64,000 bases of DNA from FEN-299 sp963717945. Lineage in GTDB: Bacteria; Acidobacteriota; Vicinamibacteria; Vicinamibacterales; Fen-181. The notes beneath the pieces are model-generated. The model did not search any database. It worked only from the letters and a program-made list of their open reading frames with translations, and was not told where the DNA came from. The translations under genes and the position numbers were made by a program. Below, in pieces: positions 43,123-50,874 of the stretch (positions are counted from its first letter, which is position 1; each line of letters begins with the position of its first letter). The stretch is from positions 558,001-622,000 of the forward strand of contig CAVQXT010000003.1 of NCBI GenBank assembly GCA_963717945.1. Reading direction: 5' to 3'.

Positions 43123-44728
43123 GCGTCGCCTCCATTCGCTCGTAGGCATACGGGGGCCCGGTGACGACCGGCGTCTCGTCGAAGTTGAACGTCGGCGGCG
43201 GCGACGGCGTCGTCCACTCGAGGCCCGTCGCGCCCCAGGGGTTCTTTCCGGCGGCCTCGCCGTACTTGAGCGACCACAGCAGGTAGCACACCGGGATGAT
43301 GAACCCGATGGCCATCACCGACGCGCCCGCGGTGGACAGGACGTTGAGCGCCTGGAACTCCGGCGGATAGGTGTGGTACCGGCGCGGCATCCCCAGGTAG
43401 CCGAGGATGAACTGCGGGAAGAACGTCAGGTTGAACCCGAGGAACGCCACCACCGCCGACACCCGCCCCCAGATGTCCGGGTACGTCTTGCCGGTGATCT
43501 TCGGCCACCAGAAGTGCAGCCCGCCCAGGTAGCCGAACAAGGCCCCGCCCACCATGATGTAGTGGAAGTGCGCGACGACGAAGTAGGTCTGCGTCACGTG
43601 CACGTCCACGCCGAGCGAGGCGAGGAACAGGCCGGTCAGGCCGCCGATGGTGAACAGGCCGATGAACCCGAGCGCGTAGAACAACGGCGTCTGGTACTCG
43701 ATCGATCCCTTGTAAAGCGTCGCCGTCCAGTTGAAGACCTTGACCGCCGAGGGAACCGCGACGATGAAGCTCAGGATCGAGAAGATCATCGCCGCGTAGA
43801 CCGACATGCCGGCGACGAACATGTGGTGGCCCCACACGAGGAAGCCGAACACGGCGATGGCGAGGCTCGAGAAGGCGACGAACTTGTAGCCGAAGATGCT
43901 CTTGCGCGCGAAGCAGGGGATGATCTCGCTCACCACCCCCATCGACGGCAGGATCATGATGTAGACGGCCGGGTGCGAGTAGAACCAGAACATGTGCTGG
44001 AACAGCAGCGGGTCGCCCCCGTAGGCCGGGTCGAAGATCCCCAGGTGGAGCCCCCGCTCGATCGCCACCGAGAAGAGCGTGATGGCGAGCACCGGCGTGC
44101 CGAGCACGTTGATGAGGCTCGTCGCGTAGATCGACCAGAGGAAGAGCGGCATCCGGAACCAGGTCAGCCCGGGCGCCCGCATCGTGTGGATGGTCACGAT
44201 GAAGTTCAGCCCCGTCAGGATCGACGAGAACCCCATGATGAGGATGCCGATCGCGGCCGTCATCACGTTGGTCTGCGACGCCTGCGTGCTGAACGGCGTG
44301 TAGAAGGTCCACCCGGTGTCCACCCCGCCGGTCACGATCGCGTAGAGCGTGAACAGCCCGCCGACGAGGAAGATGTAGTAGCTGAGCAGGTTTAGCTTCG
44401 GGAACGCCAGGTCCCGCGCCCCGATCATGAGCGGCACCAGGAAGTTGCCGAGCACGGCCGGAATCGACGGGATGAGGAACATGAAGATCATCACGATGCC
44501 GTGCATCGTGAACAGCTTGTTGTAGGTCTCGTCGGAGACGAAGTTGCCGCCCGGCGAGAGCAACTCCAGCCGGATGAGCCCCGCGAAGGTCCCGCCCAGC
44601 ACGAAGAAGCAGGTGATCGTCCCGAGGAACATCAGGCCGATCCGCTTGTGGTCGGTCGTGAGCAGCCACGACGTCAGGCTGTAGTCGGCGTTGAGGAAGT
44701 TCGTCGCGGGCAGACCGTGGGTGTCCAT
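43115..44728 (-). CDS. coxA: Cytochrome c oxidase subunit I, A2-type caa3
   Basis: 537 residues from ATG 44728, about 12 helices. The heme-copper core has the low-spin heme His in LFTMHGIVMIFMFL. The CuB/heme a3 site is in FWFYSHPAVYIMILPSMG (the YSHP form that marks A2-type oxidases, which lack the Glu of HPEVY enzymes), with the CuB His pair in VWGHHMFVAG. The C-terminal ligands are in FVVAHFHYIMVGGA. It reduces O2 to water and pumps protons. Five bases separate coxB and coxA, and coxA overlaps coxC. Confidence 0.95.
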   Translation of the reverse strand: MDTHGLPATNFLNADYSLTSWLLTTDHKRIGLMFLGTITCFFVLGGTFAGLIRLELLSPGGNFVSDETYNKLFTMHGIVMIFMFLIPSIPAVLGNFLVPLMIGARDLAFPKLNLLSYYIFLVGGLFTLYAIVTGGVDTGWTFYTPFSTQASQTNVMTAAIGILIMGFSSILTGLNFIVTIHTMRAPGLTWFRMPLFLWSIYATSLINVLGTPVLAITLFSVAIERGLHLGIFDPAYGGDPLLFQHMFWFYSHPAVYIMILPSMGVVSEIIPCFARKSIFGYKFVAFSSLAIAVFGFLVWGHHMFVAGMSVYAAMIFSILSFIVAVPSAVKVFNWTATLYKGSIEYQTPLFYALGFIGLFTIGGLTGLFLASLGVDVHVTQTYFVVAHFHYIMVGGALFGYLGGLHFWWPKITGKTYPDIWGRVSAVVAFLGFNLTFFPQFILGYLGMPRRYHTYPPEFQALNVLSTAGASVMAIGFIIPVCYLLWSLKYGEAAGKNPWGATGLEWTTPSPPPTFNFDETPVVTGPPYAYERMEATRG

Positions 44729-44733
44729 GCTCG

Positions 44734-45684
44734 TCACTTCGTCGGAGTCCGGGGTTCGGGTGCCTTCAGCGACTTGACGTACTCGATGAGCGTCAGCAGT
44801 TGCTCCTCGCTGACCAGGCCCTGGAAGGTCGGCATCAGCGGCTGGTAGCCGGCCACGATCTTCGCCGTCGGCGACAGGATCGACTCGCGGATGTACGCGT
44901 CGTCGGCCACGACGGTCTGACCGTTGTCGAGCTGGACCTTGCTGCCGAAGACCCCCACGAGCGACGGGCCGCGGCCCTGGCCGTTCGCCAGATGGCAGGT
45001 GACGCACGCCAGATCCTGGAACGCCTGTTGTCCCTGCGCGGCGAGCGGCACGTTCGAAACGCCGCCGCCGAGCCAGGTCTCGTAGTCGGCCACCGGCATC
45101 ACGATGACCTCGCCGCGCATCTCCGAGTGCCGCGTTCCGCAATACTGCGAGCAGAACAGGTGGTAGGTCCCCACCTTGGTCGCGTTGAACCAGATCGTCC
45201 GGTAGCGCCCCGGGATCATGTCCGCCTTGATGCGGAACGCGGGCACGTAGAACGAGTGGATGACGTCCTCGGAGGTCCCCGTCAGGCGGATCGCCCGCCC
45301 GACCGGGACGTGAAGCTCGTCGATCTCGCGCTTGCCGTTCATGTGCTCGAACTTCCACATCCACTGCTTGCCGACGACGTAGACGTCCTCGGTCTCGCCC
45401 GGAGGTTCGTACTGGGTGAAGTAGAGCCTCGCGCCCCAGGCGAACATCACCAGGCCGAGGCAGAGCGGAATGATGGTCCACGCCAACTCCAGCGCCAGCG
45501 ACGGAACGACCACCTCGCCGGTCTCGTCCTTCGCCCGCCGCCGGTAGCGAATGCCGAAGACCACCACCAGCCCCGCGATGAGGACGACGAAGAAGGCGCT
45601 GACCGCGACCAGGAAGAAATAGAGGGCGTCGACCTTCCCGGCCATCGTGGACGCTTCGGGCGGAAACAGCGGGAAAGCCGGCAT
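44734..45684 (-). CDS. coxB: Cytochrome c oxidase subunit II with fused cytochrome c
   Basis: 316 residues from ATG 45684. Two N-terminal helices (VDALYFFLVAVSAFFVVLIAGLVVV and LALELAWTIIPLCLGLVMFAW) are followed by the cupredoxin domain with the CuA site HSFYVPAFRIKAD...LFCSQYCGTRHSEM. A C-terminal class I cytochrome c domain contains CVTCH and an axial Met in GYQPLMPTF. The fusion defines caa3-type oxidases, so electrons pass from ACIII or its cytochrome through this heme to CuA. Two bases after the SCO gene. Confidence 0.94.
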   Translation of the reverse strand: MPAFPLFPPEASTMAGKVDALYFFLVAVSAFFVVLIAGLVVVFGIRYRRRAKDETGEVVVPSLALELAWTIIPLCLGLVMFAWGARLYFTQYEPPGETEDVYVVGKQWMWKFEHMNGKREIDELHVPVGRAIRLTGTSEDVIHSFYVPAFRIKADMIPGRYRTIWFNATKVGTYHLFCSQYCGTRHSEMRGEVIVMPVADYETWLGGGVSNVPLAAQGQQAFQDLACVTCHLANGQGRGPSLVGVFGSKVQLDNGQTVVADDAYIRESILSPTAKIVAGYQPLMPTFQGLVSEEQLLTLIEYVKSLKAPEPRTPTK

Positions 45685-45686
45685 AG

Positions 45687-46574
45687 TCAGTTCGCCGCGG
45701 GCCTCGCCGGCCCGCCTTGTTCGGCCTTGACGCGCCGCTCCTGGCGCCGCATCAGCAGGATGAAGCCGCCGATCATGACGACGGTGAGAACGCCGGCGAT
45801 ACGCAGGACGGTCAGCACCACCAGGCCGTACTTCCCGGTCGTCGGGTCGTAGTGATAGCAGTAGAGCAGAAGCCGATCCACCGCCGTCCCCACCTTGTGG
45901 TCCGACGCCTCGATGAGCGCGAAGCGGAGGTCTCGCGGCCCGTAGTCGATCCCGAACACGTACTTCGAGATCTTCCCCTCCGGCGTGAGGACGATCATGC
46001 CGGTCGGGTGCGCGTACTGTTTGGTCTCCGGATCGTAGACGTAGTGGAAGCCCACGGTGTCGGTCAGCACGCGGATCGACGCCTCGGTGCCGGTCAGGAA
46101 GTGCCAGGCGTCGGCCGCCCCGGGCTTGTCGAGTCGTCGGACGTACTCGTCCTTCTTCGCGGCCGCTTCCTTCGGCGTCTCGTCCGGGTTGAAGCTCACG
46201 GTGACGATCGCGTAGTCGCGGCCCGGCTCGAACGCCAGGACCTTCAGCGACTTGACGAGCCCGTTGAGCGCCTGGACGCACAGCATCGGGCACTCGTAGT
46301 AGACGAGCGCGAGGATCACCGGCCGGCCGGTGAAGTACTGCGAGAGCTGCACGGCGCGGCCGGTCTCGTCGCGGAACGGCAGGTCGAGCGGCACCTGCAC
46401 GCCCAGCTTCTGGTCGAACGACACCTTCTTCAGCTCGTTCGGCGTGATGCCGGCCGGCATCCCGCCCTTGGTCATCATCCCGGACGCCGGCACGCCGTTG
46501 TACTGCGCGGCCGCCGGCCGCGCCAGCGCCACGAGGATCAGGACGAGCGCCACCGGGACCCACCCGTGCCTCAT
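45687..46574 (-). CDS. SCO1/SenC copper chaperone for CuA
   Basis: 295 residues from ATG 46574, selected for GGGAGG five bases upstream. A GTG six bases earlier overlaps the preceding stop. Signal peptide MRHGWVPVALVLILVALARPAAA, a thioredoxin-like SCO domain with ILALVYYECPMLC (the copper-binding CxxxC) and the downstream His in QYAHPTGMIVL, and a C-terminal membrane helix (LRIAGVLTVVMIGGFILLM) with a basic end. It loads copper into the CuA site of the subunit encoded just downstream. Confidence 0.9.
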   Translation of the reverse strand: MRHGWVPVALVLILVALARPAAAQYNGVPASGMMTKGGMPAGITPNELKKVSFDQKLGVQVPLDLPFRDETGRAVQLSQYFTGRPVILALVYYECPMLCVQALNGLVKSLKVLAFEPGRDYAIVTVSFNPDETPKEAAAKKDEYVRRLDKPGAADAWHFLTGTEASIRVLTDTVGFHYVYDPETKQYAHPTGMIVLTPEGKISKYVFGIDYGPRDLRFALIEASDHKVGTAVDRLLLYCYHYDPTTGKYGLVVLTVLRIAGVLTVVMIGGFILLMRRQERRVKAEQGGPARPAAN

Positions 46575-46576
46575 GT

Positions 46577-47058
46577 TCACCTCCCGGACCCCGGCGGCGT
46601 CCGTCCGGAGTTCGACTTGTCCGGCCCGCTCGCGGGCGCGTCGGGGGCCCCGCCGGCGCGCGCCGGCAGCCCCTGCTCGACCGTCAAGGCCATGGCCTGT
46701 TCGATCGGGATCCGGACGACGCCCCGCTGCGCGTCCACCCAGCCGTAGGAGTCGAGGACCCGGTCCTCGTCGGCGCGCATCCGCTGCAGTTCCTCGCGCG
46801 GCTGCGTCTGCAGCCGCGGCTCGGGCGGAAGCCGGGGCGCCCCGACGTGCGCCATCGGATACTCCTGCGGGTAGGCACGCGCGGCGGCCTTCGCGAACTG
46901 CGCGTAGACCAGCCAGATCGCAGCACGTGGACGATCACCGCCCCGACAAACAGCGAGATGCCGAAGATGACCACCACGCGCGTGGAGATGTCGCGGATCT
47001 CGTGTCCCATTGCCGCGTCTGGCGGCGTTTCGCCGGGTTCGTGCCTCTCGCGCATCAT
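46577..47058 (-). CDS. Small ACIII-associated protein, frameshifted
   Basis: The ATG-started frame gives MGHEIRDISTRVVVIFGISLFVGAVIVHV, a single membrane helix. It then loses sense at about 46920-46930. The natural continuation (AAIWLVYAQFAKAAARAYPQEYP...QPREELQRMRADEDRVLDSYGWVDAQRGVVRIPIEQAMAL) is one frame away and stops at 46577, overlapping the next gene. One missing base restores an approximately 160-residue single-pass protein with a periplasmic tail. Homologues of this kind sit between actF and SCO in many ACIII operons. Role not established, perhaps assembly or supercomplex linkage. Confidence 0.68.
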
Positions 47059-47068
47059 GTCGGACCCT

Positions 47069-48238
47069 TCAGTGCTTCCTCGCGAGCGTTCCCGGCAGGA
47101 GCGGGTCGTTGGGCGCCAGCAGCGGCAGCAGGCCGAGGCGCCGCACGAACATCGCCGTCCAGGCGCCGCCGAGGCCGGCCAGCGTCGCCAGGTCGAGCCA
47201 GTGCGCCGTGAGACGCCCCGGCGAGAACTCGGGCGCGACCAGGAAGAACATGTGGACGGCCCGGACGATCAGGATGCCGACGGCCAGCGCCGCCAGGCGC
47301 TGGTGCTGACGCTTGTTGTTGCGCCCCAGCAGCACCCCGAAGGGCACCGCGAAATAGAAGAGCGCCAGGCCGCCGGCGATGAACTCCCAGCCGCCGCTGA
47401 TGCGGCGCAGGTACCAGCGGATCTCCTCCGGGAGATTTCCGGCCCAGATGATGAGCAGTTGCGAGAACGCCAGGTAGGCCCAGACCATCACGAAGGCCAG
47501 CATCAGGTTCCCGAGGTCGTTCAGGACCGTCGGCTTGAGCGCCTTCGCGTAATCCGGGCGGCGCGCCAGCAGGTAGGCGATCGCGCTGGCGAAGGCCATG
47601 GCCCCGAGGCCCTGCTCGGCGAAGAAGGCCATGCCGTAGATCGTCGAGAACCACTTCGGGTCGAGCGACATCGCCCAGTCGAAGGCCGCGAAGGTCACCG
47701 TGAAGCCGAGGATCACGACGCCGGCGCCGCTCAGCTTCTGCATCCGGTCGCCGTACCGCGGGTCGCCCGTGCGGTCCTGTTCCCTCGACCACCGGATCAT
47801 GAAGAAGGCGAGCGTCAGCCAGACGATGAAGTAGAAGACGGCGCGGCCGATGAAGGCCGGCACGTTGAGGTACGCCACCTTCAGCCTGAGCTCCTCGTCG
47901 GCCATCATCGTCGCGTGCGAAGTCCAGCTGTACAGGGAGGACAGGCCGAAGAGCAGGGGGACGAACAGCACCGCGAGCAGCGGGAGCACGCCGGCGGCCG
48001 CCTCGAGCGGACGCCGGATGGCGACGCCCCAGCTGCCGCCCGTCAGGTTGGAAACCATGAGGACGGCGAGGCAGCCGAGCGACAGGCTGGCGACGTAGAG
48101 GTAGGCGACCAGGTAGGACCGGAAGAACTGCGCCGGGTCGAGCCACGCCCCGGCGAGCGAAGCGACCACCCCCAGCGCGCCCACCACGAGCGCCCCGCGC
48201 GCGAGGCCCGAGAGCTCCGGAATGGCCCTGTCGTTCAC
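47069..48238 (-). CDS. actF: Alternative Complex III integral membrane subunit ActF
   Basis: 389 residues from GTG 48238 (GGGAGG nine bases upstream). About ten hydrophobic helices. LYSWTSHATMMADEELRLKVAYLNVPAFIGRAVFYFIVWL and FDWAMSLDPKWFSTIYGMAFFAEQGL are characteristic of the ActF quinol:cytochrome c oxidoreductase subunit, a truncated relative of NrfD/ActC. It forms part of the membrane domain next to the oxidase genes. Confidence 0.88.
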   Translation of the reverse strand: MNDRAIPELSGLARGALVVGALGVVASLAGAWLDPAQFFRSYLVAYLYVASLSLGCLAVLMVSNLTGGSWGVAIRRPLEAAAGVLPLLAVLFVPLLFGLSSLYSWTSHATMMADEELRLKVAYLNVPAFIGRAVFYFIVWLTLAFFMIRWSREQDRTGDPRYGDRMQKLSGAGVVILGFTVTFAAFDWAMSLDPKWFSTIYGMAFFAEQGLGAMAFASAIAYLLARRPDYAKALKPTVLNDLGNLMLAFVMVWAYLAFSQLLIIWAGNLPEEIRWYLRRISGGWEFIAGGLALFYFAVPFGVLLGRNNKRQHQRLAALAVGILIVRAVHMFFLVAPEFSPGRLTAHWLDLATLAGLGGAWTAMFVRRLGLLPLLAPNDPLLPGTLARKH

Positions 48239-48244
48239 CGTGCG

Positions 48245-48829
48245 CTACCTCCCCGTTCCCGGCGCCAGCTTCTCGCGCTCGGCGGGCGGCACCGACTCGA
48301 GCGTGGCGTTCTGGCTGGCCTGCAACGCGCGGATGTAGGCGATGATCGCCCACCGGTCCGCCACCGGCACCTGGTCGCGGTAGTCCGGCATCGCGCCGAA
48401 CCCGTTGGTGATCACGTCGAAGAAGTGGCCGACCGGCGCCTGTCGCAGGCGGTCGATGTGGTAGGACGGCGGGCGGCGGTAACCGCGCCGGACGATCATC
48501 CCGTCGCCGCTGCCCGACCGGTCGTGGCAGGGCGCGCAGTAGATGTTGAAGCGCTCCCGGCCGCGCGCCATCACCTCGCTCGTGACCGGCCACGGGAACT
48601 CGGTGGCGTCCTTGCCCTCAATCTTCCCGGTGTCGAGCAACGGGTCGTCGTCGAGGTGCCCGCGCGCGACGGTACCCTCGACCAGTGGCCGGGCAGACCG
48701 GTGGTCGCTGTAGAAGTCGCTCTCGGCGAGCGGCTTGAGCTTCGGCTGATCGTGCATGTCCTGGCGGCAGCCGGCGAGGAGCGCCGCGGCGGCCAGCGCC
48801 AGGAGCAGGAGCGGTGTCTTACGGCTCAA
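48245..48829 (-). CDS. actE: Alternative Complex III mono-heme lipoprotein ActE
   Basis: 194 residues with a lipobox (ALLAGC, Cys21) and one class I cytochrome c domain: ERFNIYCAPCHDRSGSG provides CAPCH, with a candidate axial Met in FGAMPDYRDQV. The start is taken as TTG 48829, with GAGG about nine bases upstream. The gene overlaps the end of actD by eleven bases. It is the probable electron exit of ACIII towards the caa3 cytochrome domain, anchored on the periplasmic side. Confidence 0.87.
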   Translation of the reverse strand: MSRKTPLLLLALAAAALLAGCRQDMHDQPKLKPLAESDFYSDHRSARPLVEGTVARGHLDDDPLLDTGKIEGKDATEFPWPVTSEVMARGRERFNIYCAPCHDRSGSGDGMIVRRGYRRPPSYHIDRLRQAPVGHFFDVITNGFGAMPDYRDQVPVADRWAIIAYIRALQASQNATLESVPPAEREKLAPGTGR

Positions 48830-49373
48830 CGTCGGTCACCTCGCGAGGGCCAAGGCTCAGAAGGAACGTCCGCGTCGCGGCCGGGTCGAACTTCGCGTCG
48901 GCCGACTCGATGCACAGGAAGAAGCGGTCGCGCGTCGCCAGCTCGAAGCGCGGCGCGTTGAACACGGGGTGATACGGCTTCGGCAGGCGGTTGAGCGCCA
49001 GCATGCCGACCACCGCCGCCAGCGAGGCGAAGAGCACCGTCATCTCGAACGTGATCGGAACAAACGCCGGCCAGCTGTGGTAGGGGCGGCCGCCCACGTT
49101 GAGCGGGTAGGCGGCGGCCGACACCCAGTCCTGCAGCCCGTAGCCCGACAGGCCGCCCAGGATCCCGCCGAACAGCACGATGAGCGGCACCGCCGTGCGG
49201 CGGGCGTGGATCGCCTCGTGCAGCTCCTCGATCGGGAACGGCGTGTAGGCGTCGAACCAGCGATACCCGGCCTCGTGCGTGCGGCGCGCCGCCGCCACGA
49301 GCGCGGTCGGGCTCTCGAACTCCGCCATCAGGCCGTATAGGCCGCTCGAGCGAGAGTCGGAGTGGTCTGACAT
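48819..49373 (-). CDS. actD: Alternative Complex III subunit ActD (DUF3341)
   Basis: 184 residues. The N-terminal cytoplasmic part LYGLMAEFESPTALVAAARRTHEAGYRWFDAYTPFPIEELHEAI is the diagnostic DUF3341 block. Two membrane helices follow (VPLIVLFGGILGGLSGYGLQDW and FVPITFEMTVLFASLAAVVGML). A structural subunit without cofactors. It is separated from actC by a hairpin-bearing gap of 119 bases, the longest but one inside the act cluster. Confidence 0.88.
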   Translation of the reverse strand: MSDHSDSRSSGLYGLMAEFESPTALVAAARRTHEAGYRWFDAYTPFPIEELHEAIHARRTAVPLIVLFGGILGGLSGYGLQDWVSAAAYPLNVGGRPYHSWPAFVPITFEMTVLFASLAAVVGMLALNRLPKPYHPVFNAPRFELATRDRFFLCIESADAKFDPAATRTFLLSLGPREVTDVEP

Positions 49374-49414
49374 CTTTCGTTCGTCCGCCTGCTAGCTTGC
49401 TGCCGCGTAGTGGT

Positions 49415-49480
49415 CAGTTGTCAGTGGCCAGTGGTCAGTCGGTCACGCGTGTCAGACTGGCAACTGGCCACTGACAACTG
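49415..49480. repeat. Intra-operon hairpin between actC and actD
   Basis: A perfect 17-bp stem (CAGTTGTCAGTGGCCAG 49415-49431 with 49464-49480) has a 32-base loop carrying GGTCACGCGTGTC. The same words and the same CACGCGTG core occur in the hairpin at 27340-27410. Within the act transcript it may modulate downstream expression or protect upstream RNA. Confidence 0.75.
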
Positions 49481-49492
49481 GGAACGAACCTG

Positions 49493-50872
49493 TCATCCCT
49501 CGTCCCTGATTTTCGCCTCCGGCAGCAGCGTCCGCATCTCGAAGATCGAGATCGCCGGCAGGAAGCGCAGGAACAGGAAGAACATGAACACGAACAAGCC
49601 CAACGTCCCGGTGAACGTGAACCAGTCCCACATCGTCGGGTAGTACATCCCCCACGAAGACGGGTCGAAGTCGCGATGCAGGCTGGTCACGACGATCACG
49701 AACCGCTCGAGCCACATCCCCGTGTTGACGATCATCGCGATCACCCACAGCAAGGGGATGTTGCGCCGGACCTTCTTCAGCCACAGCAGCTGCGGCGTCA
49801 CGATGTTGGTGGCGATGAGCGCCCAGTACGCCGGCCAGTAAGGGCCCGTCATGCGGTTCCAGTACATGAACCGCTCGTAGACGTTGCCGCTGTACCAGGA
49901 GATGAAGGCCTCCATGCTGTAGCCGTAGGCCACGATGAGGCCCGTCGCCAGCATGACCTTCGCCATGTTCTCGAGGTGGCGGTCGGTGATGAAGTCCTTC
50001 AAGCCGTAGGCCGCCCGGATCGGGATCGCCAGCGACAGCACCATCGCGAAGCCGGAGTAAATGGCGCCGGCGACGAAGTAGGGGGGGAAGATCGTGGTGT
50101 GCCAGCCGGGGACGATGGCGATGGCGAAGTCGAAGCTGACCACCGTGTGCACCGAGATGACCAGCGGCGTGGCGAGGCCGGCGAGCAGGAGGTACGCCGT
50201 CTCGTAGCGCGCCCAGTGCCGGGCCGACCCGCGCCAGCCGAGCGCGAACACCCCGTAGATCACCTTCCTGGTGACCGTGGTCGCGCGGTCGCGCAGCGTG
50301 GCGAGGTCCGGGATCAGGCCGACGTACCAGAACATGAGCGACACGGTGGCGTAAGTGGAGACCGCGAACACGTCCCACATCAAGGGGCTTCTGAACTGCG
50401 GCCAGACCGTCATCGTGTTCGGGTAGGGGAAGAGCCAGTAGGCCAGCCACGGCCGCCCGAGGTGCAGGATCGGGAACATCCCCGCGCACATGACCGCGAA
50501 CAGCGTCATCGCCTCGGCGAAACGGTTGATCGACGTGCGCCACGACTGGTGCAGGAGCAGCAGGATCGCCGAGATGAGCGTGCCCGCGTGGCCGATGCCG
50601 ATCCACCAGACGAAGTTGATGATCGCGAAGCCCCAGGCGACCGGAATGTCGATCCCCCAGATGCCGACGCCCTTGATGAACAGCCACGTGACGGCCGTCA
50701 GGAAGAGCGCCAGGAAGCCAGCCGCGATCCCGAAGCCCACCAGCCAGCCGACCGGCGTCCGCCGCGTGAGGACGATCGCGCCGATCTTGTCGCTGATTGT
50801 CGCGAAGGTGTAGCCGGGCGCGATCACCGGCGGCACGGGCGACACCTCGGACGGCGGGCGGCCTGTCGGCAT
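49493..50872 (-). CDS. actC: Alternative Complex III quinol-binding membrane subunit ActC
   Basis: 459 residues of the NrfD/PsrC family with about ten helices. GWLVGFGIAAGFLALFLTAVTWLF, FAIINFVWWIGIGHAGTLISAILLLLHQ and GRPWLAYWLFPYPNTMTVWPQFRSPLMWDVFAVSTYA are characteristic. The quinol site is expected near the periplasmic end next to ActB. ATG 50872, with AGAGG five bases upstream. A GTG six bases before overlaps the actB stop, so the genes are coupled. It is followed by the hairpin gap. Confidence 0.92.
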   Translation of the reverse strand: MPTGRPPSEVSPVPPVIAPGYTFATISDKIGAIVLTRRTPVGWLVGFGIAAGFLALFLTAVTWLFIKGVGIWGIDIPVAWGFAIINFVWWIGIGHAGTLISAILLLLHQSWRTSINRFAEAMTLFAVMCAGMFPILHLGRPWLAYWLFPYPNTMTVWPQFRSPLMWDVFAVSTYATVSLMFWYVGLIPDLATLRDRATTVTRKVIYGVFALGWRGSARHWARYETAYLLLAGLATPLVISVHTVVSFDFAIAIVPGWHTTIFPPYFVAGAIYSGFAMVLSLAIPIRAAYGLKDFITDRHLENMAKVMLATGLIVAYGYSMEAFISWYSGNVYERFMYWNRMTGPYWPAYWALIATNIVTPQLLWLKKVRRNIPLLWVIAMIVNTGMWLERFVIVVTSLHRDFDPSSWGMYYPTMWDWFTFTGTLGLFVFMFFLFLRFLPAISIFEMRTLLPEAKIRDEG

Positions 50873-50874
50873 CG

